This document shows, one piece after another, positions 16,380-25,927 of a stretch of 64,000 bases of DNA. Numbering within the stretch: the first letter of the stretch is position 1; every line of letters begins with the position of its first letter. This stretch comes from Marivivens niveibacter (lineage in GTDB: Bacteria > Pseudomonadota > Alphaproteobacteria > Rhodobacterales > Rhodobacteraceae), in NCBI RefSeq assembly GCF_002150005.2, contig NZ_MSPP01000005.1, forward strand, positions 62,001-126,000, given 5' to 3'. Made by a program: the position numbers and the translations under genes. The notes under the pieces are model-generated. The model worked only from the letters and a program-made list of their open reading frames with translations. It was not told the origin of the DNA and ran no database searches.

Positions 16380-17515
16380 CAGTCGTCCCCCATCGCGAAT
16401 TCGCGCAGCGCGTCGCGGTTAATTTCGATCCCCAGCCCCGCGCCCGTTGGTACGGCCACCACACCGTTTTCATGTTCAATTGGCGTTTCCAAAACGGCCT
16501 GACGGAACGGGTTATGCGTGCGGTCGAATTCCATGATCGGATCAACCGGATTGGGCCGTACGGGCGAAGGCACCATCGCCGACATAAACTGCAACGCAGC
16601 CGCGATCTGCACGCCCGTTCCCCAAACATGCGGCACAACGCGCACCCCGTGGACCGAAGCCAGATCGGCCACCCTTTTGCCTTCGGTGAAACCGCCCACG
16701 CCGCAGATATCAGGCTGCGCAATGTCGATCACGCGCCGCGCCAATGGCTCGGCAAAGCCCCAGCGGGTGTGCCACGTTTCGCCGCCCGCAACGGGGATCG
16801 GCTGTCGCGCGCGCACATCGGCATAGGCCGACAGTTGTTCGGGCACGACGGGCTCTTCGAACCAATCGATATCGTAGTCGGCGGCTTTGTTTCCCAGACG
16901 CACGGCATCGACCACATCGTAACCGTGGTTTGCATCAATCATCAGGCGCATATCATCGCCCATCACGTCACGAACAGCGCGGATGACGCGCAAATCTTCG
17001 TCTACGTCGAAACCGATTTTGATCTTGGCAGCGTGGAAACCTGCGGCCTTGTGGCCCTCCATTTCGGTGGCATTATCGGCCACGCGGTCAACACCGTCGT
17101 GTTTGAAACTGCCCGTCGCATAGGCGCGCACCGTTTCGCGGAACCGCCCGCCCAACAGCGTCGCAACCGATTGGCCCAGCACTTTGCCTTTGATATCCCA
17201 CAGCGCGATATCGATACCCGACAGCGCCGTGACCGTTAGCCCGCGCTGCCCCTGATCGCGCAGCGCGTTATAACATGTCGCCCATATCTTTTCGGTCTCT
17301 AGCGGGTTTTGCCCGATCAACCAATTTCGATACGTCGCCACCACCGAGGCATTCGCCCGCGCAGGCCCTAGGCATTCGCCCCAGCCGATCGTGCCATCAT
17401 CGCAGATCACCTCGACCAGAACATGCTGGCGACGGTCGAACCGCATTGACGCGCTTTCAAACGGGACTTTTAGCCTGTGCTCTAAAAGGTGGGTTTTTAC
17501 CTCGGTGATTTTCAT
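16379..17515 (-). CDS. gci: D-galactarolactone cycloisomerase
   Basis: Enolase-superfamily enzyme of the mandelate-racemase group, 378 residues. It opens galactaro-1,4-lactone to 3-deoxy-2-keto-L-threo-hexarate. The catalytic KxK (AAKIKIGFDVDED) and the metal ligands MIDANHGY (Asp), WFEEPVVPEQ (Glu) and VAGGETWHT (Glu), and the late RVVPHVWGTGV His, are visible. It overlaps the galactarolactone isomerase by 1 base and follows kdgD by 8 bp in the same leftward transcript. Confidence 0.88.
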   Translation of the reverse strand: MKITEVKTHLLEHRLKVPFESASMRFDRRQHVLVEVICDDGTIGWGECLGPARANASVVATYRNWLIGQNPLETEKIWATCYNALRDQGQRGLTVTALSGIDIALWDIKGKVLGQSVATLLGGRFRETVRAYATGSFKHDGVDRVADNATEMEGHKAAGFHAAKIKIGFDVDEDLRVIRAVRDVMGDDMRLMIDANHGYDVVDAVRLGNKAADYDIDWFEEPVVPEQLSAYADVRARQPIPVAGGETWHTRWGFAEPLARRVIDIAQPDICGVGGFTEGKRVADLASVHGVRVVPHVWGTGVQIAAALQFMSAMVPSPVRPNPVDPIMEFDRTHNPFRQAVLETPIEHENGVVAVPTGAGLGIEINRDALREFAMGDD

Positions 17516-17523
17516 TGGCGGCC

Positions 17524-18450
<927 letters not shown>

Positions 18451-19962
18451 TCAGACCAGATCATCCGGCAGGACGTCTGCTGGGATGTTTTGATAGCAAA
18501 CGGGGCGCAGGAACCGGCGGATGGATAGGGTTCCGACGGATGTTGCGCCAAAGTTGGTGGATGCGGGGTATGGGCCGCCGTGGACCATGGTGTCGGACAC
18601 TTCGACACCGGTTGGGAACCCGTTGGCCAGCACGCGGCCGGCTTTGCGTTCCAGCACGGGCAGCAGGCGGCGTGCATCAGTTGCGTCGGCGTCGTCCATG
18701 TGGATCGTGCAGGTCAGCTGACCCACCAAACTGCGGGCGATGGCGTCCATTTCGTCGACGCTGTCCACGGTCACGATCAGGCCCAACGGGCCAAAGACTT
18801 CCTCGGCCAGAACGTGGTTATCGATCCAGTCGGCACCCGACACGCGGAACAGATACGGGGTCGCGTTGCGCAGATCGCAGGTGGTCGTCAGCACATCGCG
18901 CACGCCAGCGCCAGCCGCCACGCGGTCGCGGCCATCGCGGTAGGCGGCGGCGATGCCGTCGGTCAGCATGGTCTGCGCGCCAGTTGGCTCCAACGCCTGC
19001 GCTGCGGCGGCAGCAAATTCATCGGCCTGATCGGCCAGAACCACGGCGATACCAGGGTTCGTGCAGAATTGCCCCGCGCCCATCGTCAGCGATGCGGCCC
19101 AGCCAGCGGCGATATCGGTGCCGCGATTGGATCCTGCGTTTGGCAGGATGAACATGGGGTTAACGCTGCCCAATTCGCCAAAGAACGGGATCGGCTCGGG
19201 GCGCTGTGCGCATAGATCAAACAGCGCACGACCGCCCGCCAGCGATCCGGTAAAGCCGACGGCCTTGATCAACGGATGCTGGACCAAGGCGGTGCCGACA
19301 TCGCGTTTGCCCCCCTGAATCAGGCTAAAGACGCCCCCGTGCAGGCCGCATTTCTGGATCGCTGCGTGGATCGCCTCGGCCACGATTTCGCCGGTGCCGG
19401 GGTGGGCGCTGTGGCCTTTGACGACGACAGGGCAACCCGCCGCCAGCGCCGCAGCCGTGTCGCCGCCCGCCGTCGAAAACGCCAAAGGGAAATTCGACGC
19501 GCCAAAGACAGCCACAGGGCCAATTGGGCGCTGTATCATCCGCAGATCTGGGCGCGGCAAAGGCGCACGATCTGGTAGGGCCGCATCAAAGCGGCGGTCC
19601 AGATAATCACCCGCCGAGATGTGCGACGCGAACAGGCGCAGCTGGCCCGTGGTGCGGCCACGTTCGCCGATCAGGCGTGCCTCTGGCAGGCCGGTTTCTT
19701 GGCTTCCGATCTGAGTGATCGCATCGCCGCGCGCATCGATTTCGTCCGCAATCGCATTCAAAAACGCGGAGCGGTCGGCGCGGATGGAATAGCCGAACGA
19801 CCAAAAGGCATCCTCGGCCGCTGTGCAGGCGCGTTCCACCAGATCAACATTGCCCACGCTAAAATCATGCGCAGGGCCGTGCGCCGGTTCGGACGCAAAC
19901 ACCGCGTCCGTCGATACCCATTCCCCAGCAATCAGGTGTTTTCCATGTGGTGTGAAGGTCAT
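18451..19962 (-). CDS. Alpha-ketoglutaric semialdehyde dehydrogenase
   Basis: ALDH-superfamily enzyme (503 residues) that oxidises the KdgD product to 2-oxoglutarate with NAD(P)+, the last step of the oxidative galacturonate route. It shows the KGSADH start TPHGKHLIAGEWV, an active-site Cys in MGAGQFCTNPGI, a general-base Glu in FFGELGSVNPMF and EEVFGPLGLIV. The ATG at 19962 has AAAGGAC upstream. A frame extending to 20127 has no family similarity and is left out. Confidence 0.92.
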   Translation of the reverse strand: MTFTPHGKHLIAGEWVSTDAVFASEPAHGPAHDFSVGNVDLVERACTAAEDAFWSFGYSIRADRSAFLNAIADEIDARGDAITQIGSQETGLPEARLIGERGRTTGQLRLFASHISAGDYLDRRFDAALPDRAPLPRPDLRMIQRPIGPVAVFGASNFPLAFSTAGGDTAAALAAGCPVVVKGHSAHPGTGEIVAEAIHAAIQKCGLHGGVFSLIQGGKRDVGTALVQHPLIKAVGFTGSLAGGRALFDLCAQRPEPIPFFGELGSVNPMFILPNAGSNRGTDIAAGWAASLTMGAGQFCTNPGIAVVLADQADEFAAAAAQALEPTGAQTMLTDGIAAAYRDGRDRVAAGAGVRDVLTTTCDLRNATPYLFRVSGADWIDNHVLAEEVFGPLGLIVTVDSVDEMDAIARSLVGQLTCTIHMDDADATDARRLLPVLERKAGRVLANGFPTGVEVSDTMVHGGPYPASTNFGATSVGTLSIRRFLRPVCYQNIPADVLPDDLV

Positions 19963-20038
19963 TATATGTCCTTTCAGGCAAGACGCCTTGGTTCGGTGCC
20001 GAAGGCCCCGTTGTGTGGGTTCAAATTGTGTGGACCTA

Positions 20039-20830
20039 TCAGTCCTTGAAAATCGGATCGGCGGTGAACATGCCGCCCTGCCACAGAACGTCGGGCGCAT
20101 CAGCCGGACGGGGTGGCAGTTTTTCAACCTCTTCTCTGTAGGTTTCGCTGTTGTCTTTGGGCGACCATCCCAGCCAATTGACGTGGGAATTATCCCACCA
20201 ACCGCAGGTATTGGCAGACACGCCCCAAATCACAGGGCACCCCAATTTCGGCACAGCAAAGATGCGTTCCATAAGCGAACAGAAATCATCATAGCTGAAC
20301 CAAGTCGCCATCATCCGCCGATCAACGGGACGTTCGAAACAGGACCCGATACGCACCAGAGCCGTTTCTTGGCCGAATTTGGCGTGGTACATTTGGGCGA
20401 CGGCTTCGCCAAATACCTTAGAAATACCATACCAGCCGTCGGGGCGCGTGGGCATATCGGTGGTCAGGCGTTGGTCTTGGGGGTAGTATCCAATCGTGTG
20501 GTTTGAACTGGCGAAAACGATGCGCGGCATTCCGTTCGCGCGGGCGGCCTCGTACAGGTTATGAACGCCGCGCAGGTTGCCGGATTCGATCAGGTCATAA
20601 GTCCGTTCGACCGAAACTCCGCCCAGATGCAGAATACCGTCGCAGCCCTGCACCAACTGATTAACCGCATCATAATCGGCCAGATCGCATTGAATGACCT
20701 CTTCGTTGGGGCCAGCGGGATCCATTGGCGCGATATCGCTAAGGCGGATCGTGTCGGCCAAATGGGCCAGACGTTCGCGCGCCATTTTCCCCACATTGCC
20801 CGCAGCACCTGTGATCAATAGTCGTTTCAT
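20039..20830 (-). CDS. udh: Uronate dehydrogenase
   Basis: Extended SDR enzyme, 263 residues, oxidising D-galacturonate or D-glucuronate to the aldaro-lactone with NAD+. It shows the Rossmann start LLITGAAGNVGK, the LHLGGVSVERTY loop, Ser/Tyr/Lys catalysis (FASSNHTIGYY and WYGISKVFGEA) and the Udh-specific RIGSCFERP and WWDNSHVNWLGW. It heads the catabolic enzymes directly after the TRAP genes (3 bp from the DctM gene), so it is probably co-transcribed with uptake of galacturonate. Confidence 0.92.
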   Translation of the reverse strand: MKRLLITGAAGNVGKMARERLAHLADTIRLSDIAPMDPAGPNEEVIQCDLADYDAVNQLVQGCDGILHLGGVSVERTYDLIESGNLRGVHNLYEAARANGMPRIVFASSNHTIGYYPQDQRLTTDMPTRPDGWYGISKVFGEAVAQMYHAKFGQETALVRIGSCFERPVDRRMMATWFSYDDFCSLMERIFAVPKLGCPVIWGVSANTCGWWDNSHVNWLGWSPKDNSETYREEVEKLPPRPADAPDVLWQGGMFTADPIFKD

Positions 20831-20833
20831 CGG

Positions 20834-22111
20834 TTACTCCATCAGGCTAGGCAGGAACATGGAAAACGCGGGCACATAGGTCACCAGCATCAGCGCTGCC
20901 AAAATTGCGATATAGAATGGCCAGATCGTTTTGACGGCCTGTTCGATCCGAACTTTGCCCACAACGCAGCCCACAAACAAGCAGGCTCCGACGGGTGGGG
21001 TGCATAGGCCCAGACCAAGGTTCATCATCAAGATCACGCCAAACTGGATCGGGTCCATGCCCAAACCGATCACGATCGGCAGGAAAATCGGGGTGCAGAT
21101 CAGGATCAGCGCAGCCATATCCATGATCATGCCCAAAACCAGAAGGATCACGTTGATCATCAGCAGGATGATGATCGGGTTGTCGCTGATGCTGGTCACG
21201 GTTTCGGCCAGCAATTCGGGCACGCGGTACAGCGCCAACAGATAGCTGAACGCAGAGGCCGTCGCGACCAATAGCATCACCAACGCCGTCGTCCGAACCG
21301 AGGTCAAAACCGCACGTTTGAACGCAGGCCACGTCAGTTCGCGATAGACAAATAGCGTGACAAGGAACGCCCAGATTGCACCAAAAGCACCCGATTCAGT
21401 GACAGTCATGACGCCCGACAACACGCCTCCTACGATGATGATGGCGGTCATCAAACCAGGCAGAGCCGCAACGGTCGCAATCAACAGCGCCTTGAAACCA
21501 GGGTATTGTTCGGCGGGGTATCCACGGCGCACGGCAACCCAATAGGCTACGATTGCCAGACAAACACACATCAACATCCCCGGTACGATGCCCGCGATGA
21601 ACAACTGCGATACAGACAATCCACCAGCCGCGACCGCGAACAAGATCATGTTGTGGCTGGGCGGGATCACGACGCCCGCAACGGCCGAGGTGACGGTGAC
21701 GTTCACGGCGTAGTCGGGGTCATAGCCTTTGTCTTTCATCACGGGGATCAGGATCGACCCCAGCGCAGATGTATCCGCCACGGCAGAGCCTGAGATACCG
21801 CCAAACAGCATGGACGACAGAACGTTCACCACGCCCAAACCGCCGCGGATCGATCCCACCGCAGATGCAGCCAGCCGCACCAGACGGTTCGCGATGCCGC
21901 CTTGCATCATCAATTCGCCCGCGAAAATAAAGAACGGGATCGCCAGCAGCGAAAACACCGACACGCCCGACAGAACGCGCTGGAACCCAATGAACAGCGG
22001 TAGGCCTTCGTAGATGAACCCGCAGACAGCGGCCAAACCTAGCGCAAAGGCCACGGGCATGCCGACCAGCAGGCCCAGAAAAAAGATACCGAATAGAATG
22101 GACAGGCCCAC
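20834..22111 (-). CDS. TRAP transporter large permease (DctM type)
   Basis: A 425-residue membrane protein with about 12 hydrophobic segments and the DctM signatures (GLLVGMPVAFALGL at the start, ADTSALGSILIPVMK and VVIPPSHNMILFAVA). It moves the substrate with a sodium gradient. It begins with GTG immediately after the small-permease stop. The neighbouring uronate dehydrogenase points to galacturonate or glucuronate as substrate. Confidence 0.92.
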   Translation of the reverse strand: MGLSILFGIFFLGLLVGMPVAFALGLAAVCGFIYEGLPLFIGFQRVLSGVSVFSLLAIPFFIFAGELMMQGGIANRLVRLAASAVGSIRGGLGVVNVLSSMLFGGISGSAVADTSALGSILIPVMKDKGYDPDYAVNVTVTSAVAGVVIPPSHNMILFAVAAGGLSVSQLFIAGIVPGMLMCVCLAIVAYWVAVRRGYPAEQYPGFKALLIATVAALPGLMTAIIIVGGVLSGVMTVTESGAFGAIWAFLVTLFVYRELTWPAFKRAVLTSVRTTALVMLLVATASAFSYLLALYRVPELLAETVTSISDNPIIILLMINVILLVLGMIMDMAALILICTPIFLPIVIGLGMDPIQFGVILMMNLGLGLCTPPVGACLFVGCVVGKVRIEQAVKTIWPFYIAILAALMLVTYVPAFSMFLPSLME

Positions 22112-22627
22112 TTAGACTTCTCCTGCCAGTTTGAATTCACCGCGGGCCAGTTCGCCCAGATGGTAGATAGAAAAGATCACAGTCTGAACGCCGCAGATCG
22201 CCATTGGGACCGCGCGCCAGCCTTCGTTTACGCCCAGCATCGGCACGATACGGGGCCAAGTTTTTAGGGCCAACGTATACCCCTGCCACGCCAGAAATCC
22301 GCCGAACACCAAAACGCCAATGACCGCCAGCCAACGCATTGGAATACGCAGGACATCAGGGAACATTTCGCGGATGAAATCGATGGACAGGTGGCTTTTG
22401 TACCAAACGCCAGCGCCCGCACCCAAAAAGGTGATCCAGACGACCAGCAATAGCGCCAATTGTTCAACCCAAGTCGGCGTATCGTTCAGAACGTACCGAC
22501 CATAAACCAACCAGCCAAAGATCACGATCAGCGTCACCAGCTGGACGCCAGCGATGACCAAACTGCCGTAGGCAATGGCGTTTAGGGCGCGATAGATTGG
22601 CCCTTTTGTTTCGGTATCAGCGGTCAA
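22112..22627 (-). CDS. TRAP transporter small permease (DctQ type)
   Basis: A 171-residue protein with four membrane segments, the first at about residues 17-40, and a WVEQLALLLVVWITFLGAG segment typical of DctQ. It forms a complex with the large permease. It follows the binding-protein gene by 52 bp and abuts the DctM gene with no gap. Confidence 0.9.
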   Translation of the reverse strand: MTADTETKGPIYRALNAIAYGSLVIAGVQLVTLIVIFGWLVYGRYVLNDTPTWVEQLALLLVVWITFLGAGAGVWYKSHLSIDFIREMFPDVLRIPMRWLAVIGVLVFGGFLAWQGYTLALKTWPRIVPMLGVNEGWRAVPMAICGVQTVIFSIYHLGELARGEFKLAGEV

Positions 22628-22679
22628 GCCTGTGTCTCCTTTTGGATGGCGGGCCGATGGTACGGCCCGCCGGATCGCA

Positions 22680-23657
22680 TTATTCAGTTGCCTGAATGTC
22701 TTTGATCAGCTGTTCCAGTTCAGGATGCGCCGCGATGAAATCCGCATAGATCGGCTCCATCGCGGATTGGAAAGCGGCAGGATCAGCAACATCGTTGATT
22801 TGAACGCCCGCTTCTTCAACCTTCATGCGGCTGGCCTCTTCGCGTTCGGCCCACAGGTCACGCTGGATTTCTGCGGCTTCTTGGGCTGCGATTTGGATCG
22901 CTGCTTTGTCTTCATCGCTGACGCCTTCCCATACGGATGCGGCGACGCACAGGCATTCAGGGATGATCAGGTGGTTCGATTTCGAATAGTAGCCTGCAAC
23001 CTCGTAGTGGCCCGAGCTTTCGAAGGATGGATAGTTGTTTTCAGCACCATCGATTACGCCGGTCTGCAGCGATTGATACACCTCGCTGTATGCCATCGGG
23101 GTCGCGTTGCCGCCCAGCTGTTCAACCATCTGAACGTACAGATCGTTGTTCATCACGCGGAATTTCAGGCCGTCCATGTCGGCTGGCGTCACGATTGGGC
23201 GCGACGTGTTGTAAAAGCTACGCGAGCCGCTGTCGAACCACGACAGAGCAACAATGCCTGCTTCGCTTAGCGCGTCCGAAAACTGCTGACCTACGTCGCC
23301 GTCCATTGCGGCGTGCATCTGGTCAATGTCGCGAAAGATGAAAGGCAGCGACAGAACGTTGGTCGCAGGAACGATTTCGCCCATTGGGCCCATGTTAAAG
23401 TTCGCCCACTCCAACGCGCCGGCGCGCACCTGTTCAATCGCGTCAGGCTGCGAACCCAAGATGCCGTTTGCATAGACAGTTGGGGTGATGCGGCCTTCGG
23501 TGACTTCGGCAACTTTGTCGGCGAATGCCTGCATCGCGACGGTGTTCGGGTAATCGTCTGGGTGGATTGCCCAACCGCGCCAATCATCAGCCTGTGCAAC
23601 AGTCGCGCAAGCCATCGCAATTGCCGATAGAGCGCTAAGTTTAAAAATCTGTGTCAT
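22680..23657 (-). CDS. TRAP transporter solute-binding protein (DctP type)
   Basis: A 325-residue periplasmic protein with a signal peptide (MTQIFKLSALSAIAMACATVAQA), then the mature start DDWRGWAIHPDDYPNTVA. The carboxylate-binding Arg is in GLKFRVMNND, as in all DctP proteins, and DGAENNYPSFESSGHYEVA is typical of the sugar-acid-binding subgroup (UehA, galacturonate and glucuronate binders). A TTGTATGACAA site lies 40 bp upstream. It starts the leftward galacturonate operon. Confidence 0.92.
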   Translation of the reverse strand: MTQIFKLSALSAIAMACATVAQADDWRGWAIHPDDYPNTVAMQAFADKVAEVTEGRITPTVYANGILGSQPDAIEQVRAGALEWANFNMGPMGEIVPATNVLSLPFIFRDIDQMHAAMDGDVGQQFSDALSEAGIVALSWFDSGSRSFYNTSRPIVTPADMDGLKFRVMNNDLYVQMVEQLGGNATPMAYSEVYQSLQTGVIDGAENNYPSFESSGHYEVAGYYSKSNHLIIPECLCVAASVWEGVSDEDKAAIQIAAQEAAEIQRDLWAEREEASRMKVEEAGVQINDVADPAAFQSAMEPIYADFIAAHPELEQLIKDIQATE

Positions 23658-23696
23658 ATCATGTCCTCCCTCGGCGTTTTGTCCGCCAGTGGGGAT

Positions 23697-23707
23697 TTGT
23701 ATGACAA
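23697..23707 (-). promoter_or_regulatory. Candidate GntR operator before the TRAP operon
   Basis: TTGTATGACAA is a perfect TTGT/ACAA dyad fitting the FadR-type consensus TNGTNNNACNA. It is the third copy of this site in the island and the one nearest a likely promoter, 40 bp from the DctP start. Confidence 0.7.
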
Positions 23708-23766
23708 ATTAACACACAGATCGTCAAGTGATAATACGAAACCCCGTGAATTCAGATTAACCCGCT

Positions 23767-23786
23767 GTAAAAAGGGGGATTTTTAC
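23767..23786 (-). terminator. AT/GC hairpin between the YeiH gene end and the TRAP promoter
   Basis: GTAAAAA (23767-23773) pairs with TTTTTAC (23780-23786) around GGGGGA. Read leftward or rightward it gives a short stem with flanking A/T runs. It lies about 95 bp beyond the stop of the leftward YeiH-family gene on the TRAP-promoter side, so its role is unclear. It may instead be a regulatory dyad. Confidence 0.3.
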
Positions 23787-23879
23787 GGTTGCCGGATTTA
23801 GGCGGAAAAAAAATTCCGTTCATGCTGCGCTGCAAAAACGCCGATTTCAGACTGCTTGTATGATGAATTTCGGAACGCT

Positions 23880-24863
23880 TTAGGCCGAAAACAGGAATAT
23901 GCCTGCCGCGACCAAAGCCGCCAGAAACACGGTCAGCGCGCCGATCATCGCGACCGACGTCCCGCCGACCTTCCGCAGTTCCTGAACCGAGGTTTTCATA
24001 CCTACCGCCGCAACCGCCGTTAACAGGCAAGCGCGCGAAATCTGGCCCAGACCATCGCCCACAATCGGCGGGATGTCGTGCAGCGAATTCAGCAGGACGA
24101 GGGCGAAAAATCCCAGAACGAAACCAGGCAACAACGGCGGGCGCACACCGTGTTGGGCCGAACTGCGAAAGAACAAAGCGCCGATGAAAACGACAGGGGC
24201 CAGCATCGTGACCCGAAACAATTTGACCAAGGTCGCCACATCGCCCGTTTCATCGGACATGGAAAACCCCGCGCCCACAACCTGGGCCACGTCGTGGATC
24301 GTTCCGCCCAAAAAGATGCCCGCCTGATTGACGTCCATCCCCATTGCCGTCGCCAAAATCGGGTACAGGATCATGGCGATCGTCGATGCAACGGTCACGG
24401 TCACAACGACAAAGGTCAGGTCGGTTTCGCTTTTGTCATGTTTGGGCAGGAAAGCGGCGATGGCTAACGCGGCAGAGGCTCCGCAGATCGCGACCGCGCC
24501 GCCAGCCAAAAAACCGAACGCGCGGTCCCGCCCAAAAACCGAGGCTGAGAATATCCCCGCAAATATCGTGGCAACCACCGACACGGCGATGACGGCGGCA
24601 AACGCGGGGCCGATATTGGCAAACAGGTCGATGCTGACCCGCACGCCTAATAAAGCGACCCCGATCCGCAACACCATGCGCGATGCGAACTGGATCCCTG
24701 CCGAAGTGCGCGGTTCGGTCGATAGGAACTGAAACGGGATGCCCAGCAAAATCGCCATCAGCATCGCAGGCGCGCCGTAGTGGTCTGACAAAAACTGCGC
24801 CGCCATCGCAACCAGCCCCGCCATCAACAAACCAGGCCCGATTGCGCGCAATTTGTCTGTCAT
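23880..24863 (-). CDS. YeiH-family (UPF0324) putative sulfate/sulfite exporter
   Basis: A 327-residue membrane protein with about ten hydrophobic segments and UPF0324 signatures: MVLRIGVALLGVRVS, GGAVAICGASAALAIAAFLP and GIFLGGTIHDVAQVVGAG. The family (YeiH/YadS) is described as putative sulfate exporters. Its ATG overlaps the stop of the upstream ATPase gene (ATGA at 24860-24863), so it belongs to the sulfoquinovose importer transcript. The monooxygenase pathway releases sulfite inside the cell, so sulfite export is the most sensible role here. The ion has not been shown. Confidence 0.85.
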   Translation of the reverse strand: MTDKLRAIGPGLLMAGLVAMAAQFLSDHYGAPAMLMAILLGIPFQFLSTEPRTSAGIQFASRMVLRIGVALLGVRVSIDLFANIGPAFAAVIAVSVVATIFAGIFSASVFGRDRAFGFLAGGAVAICGASAALAIAAFLPKHDKSETDLTFVVVTVTVASTIAMILYPILATAMGMDVNQAGIFLGGTIHDVAQVVGAGFSMSDETGDVATLVKLFRVTMLAPVVFIGALFFRSSAQHGVRPPLLPGFVLGFFALVLLNSLHDIPPIVGDGLGQISRACLLTAVAAVGMKTSVQELRKVGGTSVAMIGALTVFLAALVAAGIFLFSA

Positions 24864-25927
24864 TCGTAACATGCCAATCCGTTGTCTTTGCGGAACAAAT
24901 ACATGGCTCTGGGGTCGGCAGACAATCGAATTGGCTGGCCTATTTTCACGTTAGTTTGCCCCGACTGATGGACGGTCACGACACTGCCGTCCTGCAATTC
25001 GCCAAACAAGTAACTTTCTGATCCCAGCTGTTCGACCTCGGTCACTGTGGCGGACATGGGGCCAGTGTCATCAATCACCAAATCACTGGGGCGGACGCCC
25101 AATTCGACCTGATCGCTATTTTGAATACCCTGCCGCGCGGGCCCTATATTCAACGCCGATCCGTCGTTCAAAACCGCACGGCCATCAGCGATCTGCGCAT
25201 CGACAAAATTCATCGCGGGCGATCCGATGAACCCTGCGACGAACCTGTTAACGGGACGGTTAAACAGATCCAAAGGCGTTCCGAATTGTTCCACCCGCCC
25301 TGCCCGTAGGACCGCGATTTTGTCGGCCATTGTCATCGCCTCGACCTGATCATGGGTGACGTAAATCATCGTATTGCCCAAACGGCGGTGCAGATTGGCG
25401 ATTTCGCGGCGCATGTTCACGCGCAGCTCTGCATCCAGATTAGAAAGCGGTTCATCGAACAAAAACACCTTTGGTTCGCGCACAACAGCGCGGCCAATCG
25501 CAACGCGCTGACGTTGCCCGCCCGACAATTGCCCCGGACGGCGATCCAGATAATCGTCGATTTGCAGCATGCGGGCAGCCTCGGCTACGCGGGCGGCGAT
25601 TTCAGCCTTGGGCGTGTTCAGATTTTCCAAACCAAAGCTTAGGTTTTTGCGGACCGACATATGCGGGTACAAGGCGTAGGATTGAAACACCATGGCCAGC
25701 CCGCGCTGCGCGGCGGGGACGTGATTGACGACGTCGCCATCGATGCGGACTTCGCCGTCGGTGATGGATTCCAGACCCGAAATCATCCGCAGTAGGGTCG
25801 ATTTTCCGCAGCCAGATGGGCCGACGAATACGCAGAATTCACCCGATGCGATTTCCATGTCGACGCCGTGGATCACCTCGACCGAGCCATAGTGTTTGAC
25901 AACATTCGATAGGACAAGATTGGTCAT
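24860..25927 (-). CDS. smoE: SmoE-like sugar ABC transporter ATPase
   Basis: UgpC/MalK-type ATPase, 355 residues, with standard Walker [15 protein letters not shown], signature [16 protein letters not shown], Walker [16 protein letters not shown] and a C-terminal TOBE region. The start MTNLVLSNVVKHYGS is at 25927, where the ATG shares bases with the stop of the permease gene (TAATG). A frame reaching 26221 is antisense to nothing known but lacks similarity and is excluded. It completes the FGHE importer set placed next to the SmoABC enzymes. Confidence 0.88.
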   Translation of the reverse strand: MTNLVLSNVVKHYGSVEVIHGVDMEIASGEFCVFVGPSGCGKSTLLRMISGLESITDGEVRIDGDVVNHVPAAQRGLAMVFQSYALYPHMSVRKNLSFGLENLNTPKAEIAARVAEAARMLQIDDYLDRRPGQLSGGQRQRVAIGRAVVREPKVFLFDEPLSNLDAELRVNMRREIANLHRRLGNTMIYVTHDQVEAMTMADKIAVLRAGRVEQFGTPLDLFNRPVNRFVAGFIGSPAMNFVDAQIADGRAVLNDGSALNIGPARQGIQNSDQVELGVRPSDLVIDDTGPMSATVTEVEQLGSESYLFGELQDGSVVTVHQSGQTNVKIGQPIRLSADPRAMYLFRKDNGLACYE

